A stretch of DNA of 55,717 nt from Anaerolineales bacterium (GTDB taxonomy: Bacteria > Chloroflexota > Anaerolineae > Anaerolineales > UBA4823), in assembly GCA_016932955.1 (NCBI GenBank), contig JAFGBV010000104.1, positions 1 through 55,717 on the forward strand, in the 5' to 3' direction. The first letter of the stretch is position 1; each line of letters opens with the position of its first letter. This document shows positions 24,319 to 34,910 of this stretch, piece after piece. Below the pieces are notes generated by a model. It saw only the letters and a program-made list of their open reading frames with translations, searched no databases and was not told the DNA's origin. A program made the position numbers and the translations under genes.

Positions 24319-25638
24319 ATGAATACCAATAAAGACACTTTAATCAAACGCTTCCAAGATCGCTCTGCTCGGGTTGCCATCGTCGGCCTGGGCTACGTGG
24401 GCCTGCCCCTGGCAACTGCCTGCGCAGAGGCCGGTTTCCATGTGACCGGTATTGACCTGGATCAGCGAAAAGTTGACCGCGTCAACAACCGCACCAGCTA
24501 CATTCAGGATGTGCCTACCGACCAGGTGAAGCGTTTGGTCGAAGCCGGATTGCTCCAGGCAACCACAGATTTCTCTGTAATCCAGCATGTTGAGGCGGTT
24601 AGCATTTGTGTACCCACTCCGCTGCGCAAAACTGGTGACCCCGACCTTTCTTACATCCTCAATGCGACTGCCGAAGTGGCAAAGTACATGCACTGTGGCA
24701 TGGTTGTGGTGCTTGAGTCAACCACGTACCCGGGCACCACTCGCGAGGTGCTGTTGCCCAAGCTAGGAACCGAAAGAGGAATGACCGCTGGCGAGGATTT
24801 CTTTCTCGCTTTTTCCCCCGAGCGTGTGGACCCAGGGCGCAAAGATTGGACGACCCTCAACACGCCCAAGGTGATCGGCGGGATCACCCCCACCTGCAGT
24901 GAGGTCGCGGCGGCATGGTACAGTCAGGCGCTCAAAACAGTGGTGCCTGTCTCTTCAGCAGAGTCAGCCGAAATGGCAAAGCTACTGGAAAACACTTTCC
25001 GCATGATCAATATTGGCCTGGTCAATGAGATGGCGATTATGTGTAACCGCCTGGGGATCGATGTTTGGGAGGTGATCGATGCCGCTGCCACGAAGCCGTT
25101 TGGCTTTATGAAATTCACGCCTGGGCCTGGATTGGGAGGGCATTGCATCCCCATCGATCCTTTATATCTATCCTGGAAGCTACGGGCTTTGAATTACACC
25201 GCTCGCTTCATCGAGCTGGCTTCGGAGATCAATACCAGTATGCCGCGCTACGTGGTCACCCTCACCCAAGACGCCATGAACGACCGTGGCAAAGCATTGA
25301 AAGGCAGCCAGGTCCTGGTGTTGGGAGCAGCCTACAAACCCGATATCGATGACCTGCGCGAATCACCTGCTTTGGACGTGATTGGCTTGCTGAAACAGAA
25401 AGGCGCAATTGTCAGCTACCATGATCCGTATATTCCCCAGATCGCCCACGACGGTTGGAAAATGGATAGTGTCACGGATATAATGGCTGCAGTTCGCGCA
25501 GCAGATTGCGTGCTGATCGTGACCAATCATAGCTCGTATGATTTTCCTGCCATTCTCGAATCCGCCAAGCTCATCATCGACACCCGTAATGCATTGGGGA
25601 AAACCGGGCGCAATCATCCGAAAGTTGTTCGGCTGTAA
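24319..25638 (+). CDS. UDP-sugar 6-dehydrogenase (WbpA/UDP-GlcNAc dehydrogenase-like)
   Basis: The 439-residue protein starts with a Rossmann motif (GLGYVGLPLA) and contains the active-site stretch GLGGHCIPIDPLYLSWK with the catalytic cysteine, plus GAAYKPDIDDLRESPAL in the C-terminal domain. These enzymes oxidise the C6 of UDP-glucose, UDP-GlcNAc or UDP-ManNAc twice with NAD to give uronic acids. The IPIDPLYLSWK form is closest to UDP-GlcNAc dehydrogenases of the WbpA kind. GAGGAAAA precedes the ATG. It is the first gene of the surface-polysaccharide locus and is followed by a hairpin and an epimerase. Confidence 0.88.
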   Translation: MNTNKDTLIKRFQDRSARVAIVGLGYVGLPLATACAEAGFHVTGIDLDQRKVDRVNNRTSYIQDVPTDQVKRLVEAGLLQATTDFSVIQHVEAVSICVPTPLRKTGDPDLSYILNATAEVAKYMHCGMVVVLESTTYPGTTREVLLPKLGTERGMTAGEDFFLAFSPERVDPGRKDWTTLNTPKVIGGITPTCSEVAAAWYSQALKTVVPVSSAESAEMAKLLENTFRMINIGLVNEMAIMCNRLGIDVWEVIDAAATKPFGFMKFTPGPGLGGHCIPIDPLYLSWKLRALNYTARFIELASEINTSMPRYVVTLTQDAMNDRGKALKGSQVLVLGAAYKPDIDDLRESPALDVIGLLKQKGAIVSYHDPYIPQIAHDGWKMDSVTDIMAAVRAADCVLIVTNHSSYDFPAILESAKLIIDTRNALGKTGRNHPKVVRL

Positions 25639-25665
25639 AGAAATGACTTTCACGCATCAAACACT

Positions 25666-25696
25666 GACCGGTCGCCATAAATTTTTGGCGCCGGTC
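25666..25696 (+). other. Stem-loop after the UDP-sugar dehydrogenase
   Basis: GACCGG-T-CGCC pairs with GGCG-CCGGTC with one bulged base, around a loop that includes TTTTT. The T-run is in the loop and not after the stem, so it may regulate read-through into the epimerase gene. Confidence 0.4.
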
Positions 25697-25721
25697 AGCG
25701 GTATCATATAAGAGAGATTTC

Positions 25722-26702
25722 ATGGCAACCTATCTTGTTACTGGAACAGCAGGTTTCATCGCCTCGCGCGTGGCAGAAATGCTATTAGAGGCAGGACATA
25801 CGATCGTTGGCGTGGATAACCTGAACGATGCGTACGATGTGCGTATGAAAGAACACCGCCTGGCGAAATTGAAGCGCTTCCCCCAGTTCTTCTTCTACCA
25901 GATCGACATTTCCGACCGCACCATCATCCAACCTTTTTCCGTCCAGGGTGTGGCAATTCACTTCGATGCAGTAATCAACCTGGCTGCGCGCGCCGGGGTT
26001 CGCCAGAGCGTTGAGAACCCCTGGGTGTATGTGGAAACCAATGTCACCGGCACGTTAAATCTGTTGGAACTTTGCCGCCAGCAAGGCATCCAAAAATTCA
26101 TCCTGGCATCTACATCCAGCATCTATGGCGATGACGCCCCCCTGCCCACACCAGAAACTGCCAGCAGCGACCATCCACTCCAGGTTTATGCCGCCAGCAA
26201 GAAAGGCGCTGAGGCGATTTGCCATGCCTATCACTATCTGTATGATATTGATGTAACCATCTTCCGGTACTTTACCGTCTACGGGCCAGCGCCCAGGCCT
26301 GATATGGTTATGTTCCGCTTCACAAAATGGATCAGCGAAGGGCTGCCTGTGCTAGTGAACGGGGATGGAGAGCAAATGCGCGGTTTCACTTACCTGGATG
26401 ACATCGCCCGCGGGACTATCCTTGGCTTGCAGCGCGTCGGATACGAGATCATCAACCTGGGCGGGCATGAAACGATCACGGTCAACCAGTTGATCGCCAT
26501 CCTGGAAGAGATGATCGGTAAAAAATCAAACATTGAATACCTGCCGCGGCACCCGGCCGATATGCTGGCAAACTGGGCCAATGTAGAAAAGGCGGATCAG
26601 ATGATCGGCTGGGAGCCACAGGTCAGCCTGAGGGAGGGCATCTCCCGCCTGGTGGCGTGGTACCGGGCGGAGCAAAGCTGGGCCAGCAAGATCAAAACCT
26701 GA
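25722..26702 (+). CDS. UDP-glucuronate 4-epimerase-like SDR protein
   Basis: The 326-residue protein is an extended SDR: nucleotide-binding GTAGFIA (the last glycine of GxxGxxG is alanine), VDNLNDAYDVRMKEHRL typical of UDP-glucuronate/UDP-glucose 4-epimerases, catalytic YAASK, and GFTYLDDIARG. It would convert UDP-GlcA to UDP-GalA or similar, which fits directly after a UDP-sugar dehydrogenase. An AGAGAG site lies before the ATG. Its TGA overlaps the ATG of the next gene. The exact substrate is inferred. Confidence 0.85.
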   Translation: MATYLVTGTAGFIASRVAEMLLEAGHTIVGVDNLNDAYDVRMKEHRLAKLKRFPQFFFYQIDISDRTIIQPFSVQGVAIHFDAVINLAARAGVRQSVENPWVYVETNVTGTLNLLELCRQQGIQKFILASTSSIYGDDAPLPTPETASSDHPLQVYAASKKGAEAICHAYHYLYDIDVTIFRYFTVYGPAPRPDMVMFRFTKWISEGLPVLVNGDGEQMRGFTYLDDIARGTILGLQRVGYEIINLGGHETITVNQLIAILEEMIGKKSNIEYLPRHPADMLANWANVEKADQMIGWEPQVSLREGISRLVAWYRAEQSWASKIKT

Positions 26703-28021
26703 TGCGTAAGTCGATCCAATCCCTCTGGCGCGACCAGCTCCTGCGCAGCGTGGTCAAGAACAGCAGCTATCTCTTCAGCAGCAATGGCGTGGCGATCGTT
26801 CTCAGCATGCTACAGGGCATCTTTGCCGCGCGCTTGTTGGGTTCACTGGACTTTGGTATCCTGGCAGCCGCCGTGATCCCCTACGCTTCCAATGTCAACC
26901 GCCTGCTTTCCTTCCGCATGAGCGAGTTGGTGGTGCGCTACCTGGGGACAACGCTGGCTGAAGATCGCAAAGACCGCGCATCTGCAATTGTCAAGGGGGC
27001 AGTGCTTGTAGAAACCACCAGTGTGCTGTTAGCCTACCTGGTGCTCATCGTTACTGCACCCTTTGCAGCCCGTTACATTGCAAAAGATGCCAGCGCAGCG
27101 CCGCTTTTTTTAATCTACGGCCTCTACTTGCTAACCCATTTCGGCTATGAGACTGCCTCAGGCGTCTTGCAGTCGTTCAAGCAGTTCGATCGTCTGGCTT
27201 TGGTTAACCTGGCGCACAGTATTCTCACTGCCGGTCTGATCTTTGCCGCTTATCTTACCAAAGGGGATATCATGGCGGTGCTGCTGGCCTATTTGCTGGG
27301 CAAGGCCTTCGCTGGAGTGATGATCGTTCTGCTCGCCGGGAGGCAATTGAAGAATGCGCTGGGAGGTGGCTGGTGGCGCACCCCGCTCAACGCGGTGCCG
27401 GATTGGAAAGCCATCCTGCGCTTTGCGGTCAGCACCAATCTGCAGGGAACGGTCAATCTATTCGTGCGGGATAGCGAAAGCTTGCTGATCTCCACCCTGC
27501 GCTCACCCACGGAGGGCGGTTACTTCACAATTGCGATGAAACTGATCAACCTGGTGATGCTGCCCATCGAGCCATTCATCGCACCGACCTATGCCGAGAT
27601 CGCTCAGACGATTACCCGCAAGGATTGGAGCCTGACCCGCCGCCTGCTCAAGCGCGTCAGCGCCATCGCTGCCGCCTGGACCCTCCCCGTTGGGATCGGC
27701 CTGGCAATCTTCGGCTATTGGCTGGTGCCATTGATGTATGGCGCAGAATTTCAGCCTGCATACCCCGCCTTGGTGCTGCTGCTGATCGGTTACGGCTTCG
27801 CCAATATCCTGCACTGGAACCGCCCGTTGTTGCTGGCTCTGGGGATGCCTGGCTACCCGCTCAAGGCATCTGCGGTGTTTGGTTCATTTAAGACCATCCT
27901 CACGATGCTCCTGGTGCCGTATTTCGGTTTCCTGGCTGAATCAGCCATCTTATCCGGTTATTTCCTGGCCTCGATCAGCACAATTGTGCGCCGCGGCATG
28001 GCAGAGATGAGGCGGCGATGA
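26702..28021 (+). CDS. Wzx-type polysaccharide flippase
   Basis: The 439-residue protein is almost entirely hydrophobic with about 12 membrane spans. Like the Wzx/MATE-type polysaccharide exporters it has a charged N-terminal stretch (residues 1-18) and two repeats of about six helices. It would flip undecaprenyl-linked glycan across the membrane. The ATG overlaps the upstream TGA (TGATG). An open frame back to 26657 lies inside the epimerase gene. The next gene starts with ATGA overlap. Substrate not determinable. Confidence 0.8.
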   Translation: MRKSIQSLWRDQLLRSVVKNSSYLFSSNGVAIVLSMLQGIFAARLLGSLDFGILAAAVIPYASNVNRLLSFRMSELVVRYLGTTLAEDRKDRASAIVKGAVLVETTSVLLAYLVLIVTAPFAARYIAKDASAAPLFLIYGLYLLTHFGYETASGVLQSFKQFDRLALVNLAHSILTAGLIFAAYLTKGDIMAVLLAYLLGKAFAGVMIVLLAGRQLKNALGGGWWRTPLNAVPDWKAILRFAVSTNLQGTVNLFVRDSESLLISTLRSPTEGGYFTIAMKLINLVMLPIEPFIAPTYAEIAQTITRKDWSLTRRLLKRVSAIAAAWTLPVGIGLAIFGYWLVPLMYGAEFQPAYPALVLLLIGYGFANILHWNRPLLLALGMPGYPLKASAVFGSFKTILTMLLVPYFGFLAESAILSGYFLASISTIVRRGMAEMRRR

Positions 28022-29154
28022 AAATTGCCTGCATTTCTGCCTCACAGGTGCCCTCATCCGCTGCCAACAGCATCCAGGTGATGAAGGCTTGCCAGGCACT
28101 GGTGCAAGCAGGTCACCAAGTTGTCCTTACCGTCCCGCAGATTTCTGCTGCAGGCAGTCAGAACAGGCAGGAAAACATTGAGGCATATTATGGGCTGAAC
28201 GAAAAAATCGTGGTAGAGTGGTTGCCTTCTAATCCACGCTTCCGGCGTTACGACTTCGCATGGCGCGCAGTGCAATCTGCCCGCCGGTGGAAAGCCGATT
28301 TGATCTACACCTGGCCGTTGCAAGCGGCTGTATTTTCCTCCGCCCTGGGCATACCGACCATCTTAGAAATGCACGGCCCTCCCGAAGGACGCTGGGGACC
28401 GCTCCTGTTTCGCTTTTTCATCCGCCAAAAAGGGAAAAAACGCATTCTCCCCATCACGCTGGCTCTGCTTCAATTGCTCCAGCAAACTTACCATTGGCAG
28501 GCGCCTCCAGGCAGCGTAATCATCTCCCCCAATGGTGTGGACCTGGAGCGCTACCAGAACATCCCCCTCCCAGCCGCAATGCGAGCGGTATTGGGCATCT
28601 CGCAAACCTTTACTGCGGGCTATAGCGGTCATTTATATCCTGGACGCGGCATGGGCTTGCTGATGGACCTGGCGCAGCAATTCCCCGGCGTTCAATTCTT
28701 ATGGGTTGGTGGTCACCCAGAAGATGTAGCAGCATGGCGCGCACGCCTGGAAGCTGCACGATTGGATAATATCACCCTTACGGGCTTTATCGCCAACCGT
28801 GACCTGCCCACCTACCAGGCCGCTGCCGATGTCTTGCTCATGCCTTACGAACAATCCATCTCAGGCAGCAGCGGGGGCAATTCCGCTGAGTATTGCAGCC
28901 CGATGAAGATGTTCGAATACATGGCCTGCAATAGAGCCATCATCTCCAGCAATCTGCCCGTAATCCGGGAAGTCTTGAATTCATCCAATGCGATCCTCTG
29001 CCCACCCGAAGACCTCAACGCATGGGCTGCCGCCCTGATCCATCTGATGGAAAATGAGACGCTGCGCCTGCGCCTGGGACAGCAAGCCTTCGAGGATGTG
29101 CAGCGCTACACCTGGGCAGCCAGGGCATCCCGGGCGCTGGAGGGTTTCGAATGA
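28018..29154 (+). CDS. Glycosyltransferase family 4 protein
   Basis: The 378-residue protein has a GT-B fold: N-terminal MKIACISASQVPSSAANS with Rossmann pattern, then a family-4 C-terminal domain with SPMKMFEYMACNRAIISS (E-x7-E region) and VIREVL. It probably transfers a sugar from a nucleotide donor to a lipid-linked glycan on the cytoplasmic face. It overlaps both neighbours by ATGA, so the run flippase-GT4-GT39 is translationally coupled. Donor and acceptor unknown. Confidence 0.85.
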   Translation: MKIACISASQVPSSAANSIQVMKACQALVQAGHQVVLTVPQISAAGSQNRQENIEAYYGLNEKIVVEWLPSNPRFRRYDFAWRAVQSARRWKADLIYTWPLQAAVFSSALGIPTILEMHGPPEGRWGPLLFRFFIRQKGKKRILPITLALLQLLQQTYHWQAPPGSVIISPNGVDLERYQNIPLPAAMRAVLGISQTFTAGYSGHLYPGRGMGLLMDLAQQFPGVQFLWVGGHPEDVAAWRARLEAARLDNITLTGFIANRDLPTYQAAADVLLMPYEQSISGSSGGNSAEYCSPMKMFEYMACNRAIISSNLPVIREVLNSSNAILCPPEDLNAWAAALIHLMENETLRLRLGQQAFEDVQRYTWAARASRALEGFE

Positions 29155-30602
29155 GCGGGATTAACCATCGCAAACCTGCAGTAGTGAATGTTTGGATGCT
29201 GGCCTCACTGGCACTGGCTGTGGTTGTGCGCCTGATCCTGTGGCTGCTTTACCAACCTATTGCCTATAGCGACTCGCGCTCCTACCGCCGCCTGGCGGAA
29301 TCCGTGCTCAATGGCTTTGAACGCTATGACGGCACTCGCACGCCAGGTTACCCGGTCTTTCTGGCGCTGATCGGGCCAGACGAGCGTGTATTTATCGCGC
29401 AGATGCTGATGGGGATCGTGATCGTGCTGCTCCTGTTCTATATCACCTGGAAAGTAACCCACAAAGCCTGGCTTGCCGGGCTGGTATCTATGATGCACAC
29501 GCTCAATCCGGGGCAGTTGTTCTTCGAAGCCAACCTGCTCACCGAAACCCTGGCGACTTTCTGGGTGGTATGCTCCGTCGCCGGGATGCTGCTCTGGCTG
29601 ACAATGCCTGCCAACAAGCGCGCACTCTGGCTGGCTGCAGCAGTGGGATTCACTGCCTCGCTGGCGCTGATCACCAGGCCGTTATTCATTTACCTGCCGC
29701 CATGGGAATTTGTTTTCATCGCATGGATCGGCTGGCGCATGCAGGATGGGCATCGCAAAGCGCAGAACAATCCTCTGAAAGCGAAAATCCGCTATCTTGT
29801 TCCGCAGTTGGCAGTGTTCTCGCTGCCGGTGATCCTGATTGTTGGCAGTTGGGTGGGCTTCATCCACAGTCGCTTTGGCGACTGGGGGATGACGACGATG
29901 ACCGGCTATCACCTGATGCAGCATAGCGGCAATTTCTTTGAGCTTGTTCCCGACCAATATGCCGACCTGAGAGATACTTACCTGGAATATCGCGATGACC
30001 ACATCGCAGAATACGGTACGCAAACCAATACCATCTGGGAAGCCATTCCTGCGATGCAGGAAATTTCGGGCCTGAACTTTTATGACCTCTCAAGCACCCT
30101 GGCGCGAATTTCGCTGCAGTTGATTCTCGAACACCCCGCCCTTTACCTGCGCAACGCACTCAAAGGATGGGTTTTGTTCTGGTTTGCGCCAGTTTACTGG
30201 CAGCCAGAATTCCTGGCATGGCAGCAGGGTGTGCCCATCTTGCAAACGGGCATCATGGCAGCGCGCGGGCTGCTGGTTCTCTGTAATATCCTATTCATTC
30301 TTTCATCGACCTTACTGGCACTGCAGGCAATCTTCACCAAGTACCGTGTGATTACCGGATTATCGATCCACGGCAAGACGGCTCCGTTTTTCTGGTTTCT
30401 CAGCAGCACAATTTGGATCGCATCCATCATCCAAACGCTTCTCGACCATGGCGACAACCCGCGCTTCCTGATCCCCTTGCAATCGCTTGTAGTGCTTTGG
30501 GTGGTATGGGTTGCAAGCGTGATAGCGCCTCAACTCTTTAAGCACAAGCGGCTTGCCCTGGCAGAAAGCGAGGCTACCAATGCAGAAGAAGATGAAAATT
30601 GA
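29151..30602 (+). CDS. GT39-like multi-pass membrane glycosyltransferase
   Basis: The 483-residue protein has about 10-12 membrane spans and an N-terminal luminal-loop motif IAYSDSRSYRRLAESV followed by RTPGYPVFLALI, typical of the PMT/ArnT-related GT-C superfamily that uses polyprenyl-phosphate sugars outside the membrane. The aspartate in YSDS is a candidate catalytic residue. The C-terminus is charged (ESEATNAEEDEN). It overlaps upstream by ATGA and downstream by 23 bases. The sugar used is unknown. Confidence 0.75.
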   Translation: MSGINHRKPAVVNVWMLASLALAVVVRLILWLLYQPIAYSDSRSYRRLAESVLNGFERYDGTRTPGYPVFLALIGPDERVFIAQMLMGIVIVLLLFYITWKVTHKAWLAGLVSMMHTLNPGQLFFEANLLTETLATFWVVCSVAGMLLWLTMPANKRALWLAAAVGFTASLALITRPLFIYLPPWEFVFIAWIGWRMQDGHRKAQNNPLKAKIRYLVPQLAVFSLPVILIVGSWVGFIHSRFGDWGMTTMTGYHLMQHSGNFFELVPDQYADLRDTYLEYRDDHIAEYGTQTNTIWEAIPAMQEISGLNFYDLSSTLARISLQLILEHPALYLRNALKGWVLFWFAPVYWQPEFLAWQQGVPILQTGIMAARGLLVLCNILFILSSTLLALQAIFTKYRVITGLSIHGKTAPFFWFLSSTIWIASIIQTLLDHGDNPRFLIPLQSLVVLWVVWVASVIAPQLFKHKRLALAESEATNAEEDEN

Positions 30603-32220
30603 CCTGAAATCAGTCAAACCGCCGCTCTCATTTTGGCTTGCGCTGGCAGGTGTTCTGGCCACGGCCGCAATCATGAACACGCTCGAAGGCCGTGGGGCGT
30701 GGCTGCAAGGCTGGCTGGCGCACACTACACTGCTCGCCCTGGGGATCGCAAGCCTGTGGGGAGTATGGCGGCTAACCCGCGGCACTGCCAAAGATGCCGA
30801 GTGGCGTTCTGCCATCCCGGCTTTCCTGTCAGCAGTCATCGTCCGCCTGGCGGTTGGCACCATCCTCTTCACCCTGCTGCCGCTCATTGGCTACACCGAT
30901 AACGCCGAGCACCAGTCCGGCTATGCTTTCACCGATGCGTTCATCCGCGACCAGCAAGCCTGGGAGCTTGCCAGCTCAGGAGAGCCAATCGGGCTGGCTT
31001 TCACTGATCAATTCTCTGGCGACCAATATGGGGGCATGCTGGCGCTGAGCGCAATCGTTTACCGCACCCTCAGCCCCGACGCCCACCGGCCTCTCTTGAT
31101 CATTATCCTGGGTGCAATCGCGGCTGCCTGGGGAACGCTGCTGACATGGCAGGCAAGCAGATCCTGGTTTGGCGCAGCGGTCGCCAATGTGGCGGCATGG
31201 ATCTTCGCCCTGTATCCTGAGAGCATCCTGCTGGGCAGCAGTCAGATGCGCGAGCCTTTCGTGCTCAGCGCGGTGGCAGCGACCTTTTATGCACTGACGC
31301 GCATCAAGGGTAAAAAATGGGCCTGGCTGGCCTGGCTGCTTCTGGCAGTTGGGTTCCTATTTCTCTTCCAGCCCCTGGCAGGGATCGTTGCTTTGGGGGT
31401 TGTGCTGGGAATATGGCTCTTGGGTCCTGGCGCCTTGGGCTCACCAAAGCATGGAAAATCCCTGGCAGCGCTAGTCCTGCTGGCAGGCGTTCTGATCATT
31501 GCCTTCATCATCGTCGCATCCGTCTTAGCCAACCTGCCCTCCCTACAAGGTACAGGGCCTCTCAGCGGGTTGGTCAAGTGGCTGCAGAATAACTTTGCCT
31601 TCCAATCCTACCTGATGGAGCGCGCTTCGGGTATGCTGCAAAAGATGCTCGATCATGCTGGCGAGAAATGGTCCTGGCTGGTGATCCTGGTATACGGCAT
31701 CGCACAACCTGTCTTACCGGCAATCGTTGGCGACCCAGATGCGGCTGCAATCATGCGCCTGATCGGATTCTTGCGCGCTGCAGGATGGTATTTATTAGCC
31801 CCTTTCCTGGTTTATGGCGTGATGGGCGCACTGCGCGCCAGGTCAGTTGAGCGCCGGACGCAGTTGATCTTGCTCAGCGCGGCGATCTGGGGCTGGGTTG
31901 CCATTGCCGCTCTGAATGCTGGCGGTGACCAATGGGATAACCCACGTTACCGGGCTATCTTACTAACCTGGCAGGCGCTGCTTGCTGCCTGGGCCTGGTA
32001 TTGGGCGCGCAGCCACCACGATGCATGGCTTTGGCGGTGGATCGCGGTGGAGGTTGTCTTCGTGGCAATGTTCACCGAATGGTACCTGGGACGTTACTAT
32101 CCCAATGTTTTGCACCTGGATATCAGAGTGATGATCATTGTAACCCTGGTGATCAGTGCGCTCATCCTCGGTGGTGGGTTGGTATGGGATCACAGAAAAA
32201 AGAGAATACACAACGCTTAA
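30580..32220 (+). CDS. Multi-pass membrane protein, GT-C-like
   Basis: The 546-residue protein has at least ten membrane spans. A loop after the second or third span holds GYTDNAEHQSGYAFTDAF, an acidic stretch like that of GT-C glycosyltransferases, and ALYPESILLGSSQMREPFVL recurs in such proteins. GAGG six bases before ATG 30580 selects this start over 30553 and 30592. It overlaps the previous gene. The AT-rich end leads into the gmd promoter, so a transcript boundary is likely here. Function inferred only from fold and context. Confidence 0.65.
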   Translation: MQKKMKIDLKSVKPPLSFWLALAGVLATAAIMNTLEGRGAWLQGWLAHTTLLALGIASLWGVWRLTRGTAKDAEWRSAIPAFLSAVIVRLAVGTILFTLLPLIGYTDNAEHQSGYAFTDAFIRDQQAWELASSGEPIGLAFTDQFSGDQYGGMLALSAIVYRTLSPDAHRPLLIIILGAIAAAWGTLLTWQASRSWFGAAVANVAAWIFALYPESILLGSSQMREPFVLSAVAATFYALTRIKGKKWAWLAWLLLAVGFLFLFQPLAGIVALGVVLGIWLLGPGALGSPKHGKSLAALVLLAGVLIIAFIIVASVLANLPSLQGTGPLSGLVKWLQNNFAFQSYLMERASGMLQKMLDHAGEKWSWLVILVYGIAQPVLPAIVGDPDAAAIMRLIGFLRAAGWYLLAPFLVYGVMGALRARSVERRTQLILLSAAIWGWVAIAALNAGGDQWDNPRYRAILLTWQALLAAWAWYWARSHHDAWLWRWIAVEVVFVAMFTEWYLGRYYPNVLHLDIRVMIIVTLVISALILGGGLVWDHRKKRIHNA

Positions 32221-32241
32221 TTGCGCGGTTGTAATTTCAGT

Positions 32242-32247
32242 TATAAT
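32242..32247 (+). promoter_or_regulatory. -10 box of the gmd promoter
   Basis: A perfect TATAAT is 36 bases before the GTG start of gmd. TTGCGC at 32221-32226 could be a weak -35 at 15-base spacing. The leader carries AAGGAG. Confidence 0.55.
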
Positions 32248-32261
32248 TCAATTTCTGAATT
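32245..32261 (+). promoter_or_regulatory. Operator-like dyad AATTCA-N5-TGAATT at gmd
   Basis: AATTCA (32245-32250) and TGAATT (32256-32261) are inverted repeats separated by five bases. The dyad begins inside the -10 box and covers the expected start site. The same arrangement occurs at 40607-40623, in front of the winged-helix gene, with identical flanks (TTATAATTCA and TGAATTTTGA). Confidence 0.55.
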
Positions 32262-32268
32262 TTGATAA

Positions 32269-33251
<983 letters not shown>

Positions 33252-33252
<1 letters not shown>

Positions 33253-34178
33253 TCGAGCAAGCCTCACCGCGCTCCACGCGGCCCCCGCTGCTGCGCTGGA
33301 TTGGCAGCCTGGCAGCCATAGCACTTCTCATTTACCTGCTCAGCCAACAAGGCTGGACGGATATCCTTTCGGCTGCGCGGCAGATCGGCTGGTGGCGGCT
33401 GGCAATCGCCTTTGGCACCATGCTCATCTCGCGCCTGGCAGTTGCCGGGCGATGGCATGTATTGCTGCATTCGGCAGGCATTCCAATCCGGCCAGCGCAA
33501 AGCCTGCGCATCACTTTTGCTGGATTATTTGCGTCTAATTTCTTACCCACTACAATCGGCGGCGATGTCGTGCGCCTGGGAGGGGCAATCCGCCTGGGTT
33601 ACGACCGGGCCATCTCGCTGGCTTCGCTGATCGTCGATCGCTTGGTGGGCATGGCAGGGATGGCTATGGCGCTGCCGTTCATCACCCCGCTGCTCATCCC
33701 AACGGTGAAAGGCACTGCCGCAACAAGCTTATTCGCTATGGTTGCCTTGCCAGGCAAAGAATGGCTCAGCAAAATCACCCATAAAGTTGCCCAGGGAATC
33801 AAAGCCACGCTGGAGGCGTTATCGCAGTGGAAACGGCAGCCCGGCACCCTCCTGGCATCTACTGCGTTCACCTGGCTGCACATGCTCTGTCTGTTCAGCC
33901 AGATCTGGCTCCTGCTGGACGGGATGCAAGAGACCATCCCTTTCTGGCAGGTGGCTGGCCTGTGGAGTGCAACGTATTTCATTACGCTTTTACCCATATC
34001 CATCAACGGGATGGGTGTCCAGGAGCTTGCCACCACCTTTTTCTACGGCGTGCTGGGGGGAATATCCAACCCAGCAAGCCTTACGCTTGCCCTGCTGTTG
34101 CGCGTTTTACAGATGCTGGCAAGCCTACCAGGTGCGCTCTTTATTCCAGAAATGCTGGCTGGGGAGGAACGCAAATGA
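33252..34178 (+). CDS. UPF0104/AglD-type membrane flippase-like protein without a canonical start codon
   Basis: The coding frame is clear: about 309 residues with six to eight membrane spans and FASNFLPTTIGGDVVRLGG and GVQELATTFFYGVLGG, both typical of the lysylphosphatidylglycerol-synthase membrane domain/UPF0104 family. The natural start would be at 33252, where AGGGAG (33238-33243) lies eight bases upstream and the gmd stop forms TGATC where TGATG is expected, so the codon is ATC. No ATG, GTG or TTG occurs in frame until 33420, which would delete the first membrane helix (LLRWIGSLAAIALLIYLL) and has no ribosome-binding site. It is either a non-canonical start, a point mutation or a sequence error. 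Confidence 0.7.
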
Positions 34179-34200
34179 CCCACCCTGACCACAGTTAGGG

Positions 34201-34206
34201 TACAAT
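34201..34206 (+). promoter_or_regulatory. -10-like box before the nitroreductase-like gene
   Basis: TACAAT lies 62 bases before ATG 34269. The leader holds a short CCTGC/GCAGG hairpin and ACAGGAGAG. No -35 is evident, so confidence is modest. Confidence 0.35.
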
Positions 34207-34268
34207 GAACCTGCCACAGTGCAGGAATATCCCCAATAATCAATCCAGTTCCCACAGGAGAGTGTGAA

Positions 34269-34853
34269 ATGACAACGATTCAACCTGAAGCGGAAGCAAA
34301 GCTGCGCGTTGGTTTCCGTTATTTCAACCGCTTTATGCTGTTGATGTGGCGCTTGGGATTAGGCCCCTGGGTTAACTTTTGGCCGCAAGTAGTTGGGCGC
34401 ATTATGGTCATTACCCACACCGGCCGCAAAAGCGGGCTACGCAGGCGTACACCGGTCAACTACACCATCGTCGATGGCGATATCTACTGCACGGCTGGCT
34501 TCGGCAGCATTTCGGACTGGTACCGCAACATCATCGCCAACCCGCAGGTGGAGGTGTGGCTGCCGGAAGGCTGGTGGGCTGGCGAGGCAAGCGATGTTTC
34601 GGACGTAGAAGAGCGCCTGCCCTTGCTACGCCAGGTGCTATTTGCCAGCGGATTCGCCGCCCGCGCCGCCGGGATTGATCCAGTGAATATGAGCGACGAA
34701 GAGCTGAATGCCGCCACCCTCAATTACCGCCTGGTGCGCATCCACCGCCGCACTCCCTGCACCGGGCAGAATGGCCCCAGCGACCTGGCGTGGGTCTGGC
34801 CGCTGGCGACGATGATCCTGCTCCCGCTGGCGCTGCGTCGTCGCCGCCGCTAA
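34269..34853 (+). CDS. Deazaflavin-dependent nitroreductase-like protein with C-terminal membrane tail
   Basis: The N-terminal 165 residues resemble the DDN/F420-dependent nitroreductase family: THTGRKSGLRRRTPVNYTIVDGD, then GSISDWYRNIIANPQVEVWL. Such proteins bind deazaflavin F420 or similar flavins and reduce varied substrates. Unusually, residues about 170-188 form a hydrophobic segment (LAWVWPLATMILLPLAL) followed directly by RRRRR, a tail-anchor-like or sorting-signal-like end. There is no N-terminal signal peptide. CAGGAGAG precedes the ATG. It sits inside the polysaccharide locus without an obvious sugar role. Confidence 0.78.
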   Translation: MTTIQPEAEAKLRVGFRYFNRFMLLMWRLGLGPWVNFWPQVVGRIMVITHTGRKSGLRRRTPVNYTIVDGDIYCTAGFGSISDWYRNIIANPQVEVWLPEGWWAGEASDVSDVEERLPLLRQVLFASGFAARAAGIDPVNMSDEELNAATLNYRLVRIHRRTPCTGQNGPSDLAWVWPLATMILLPLALRRRRR

Positions 34854-34910
34854 CGCCCCCATTGACCAGGTGCCCATTACTGTAAACCTGCAGCTCGTCA
34901 TGAAATGTGC

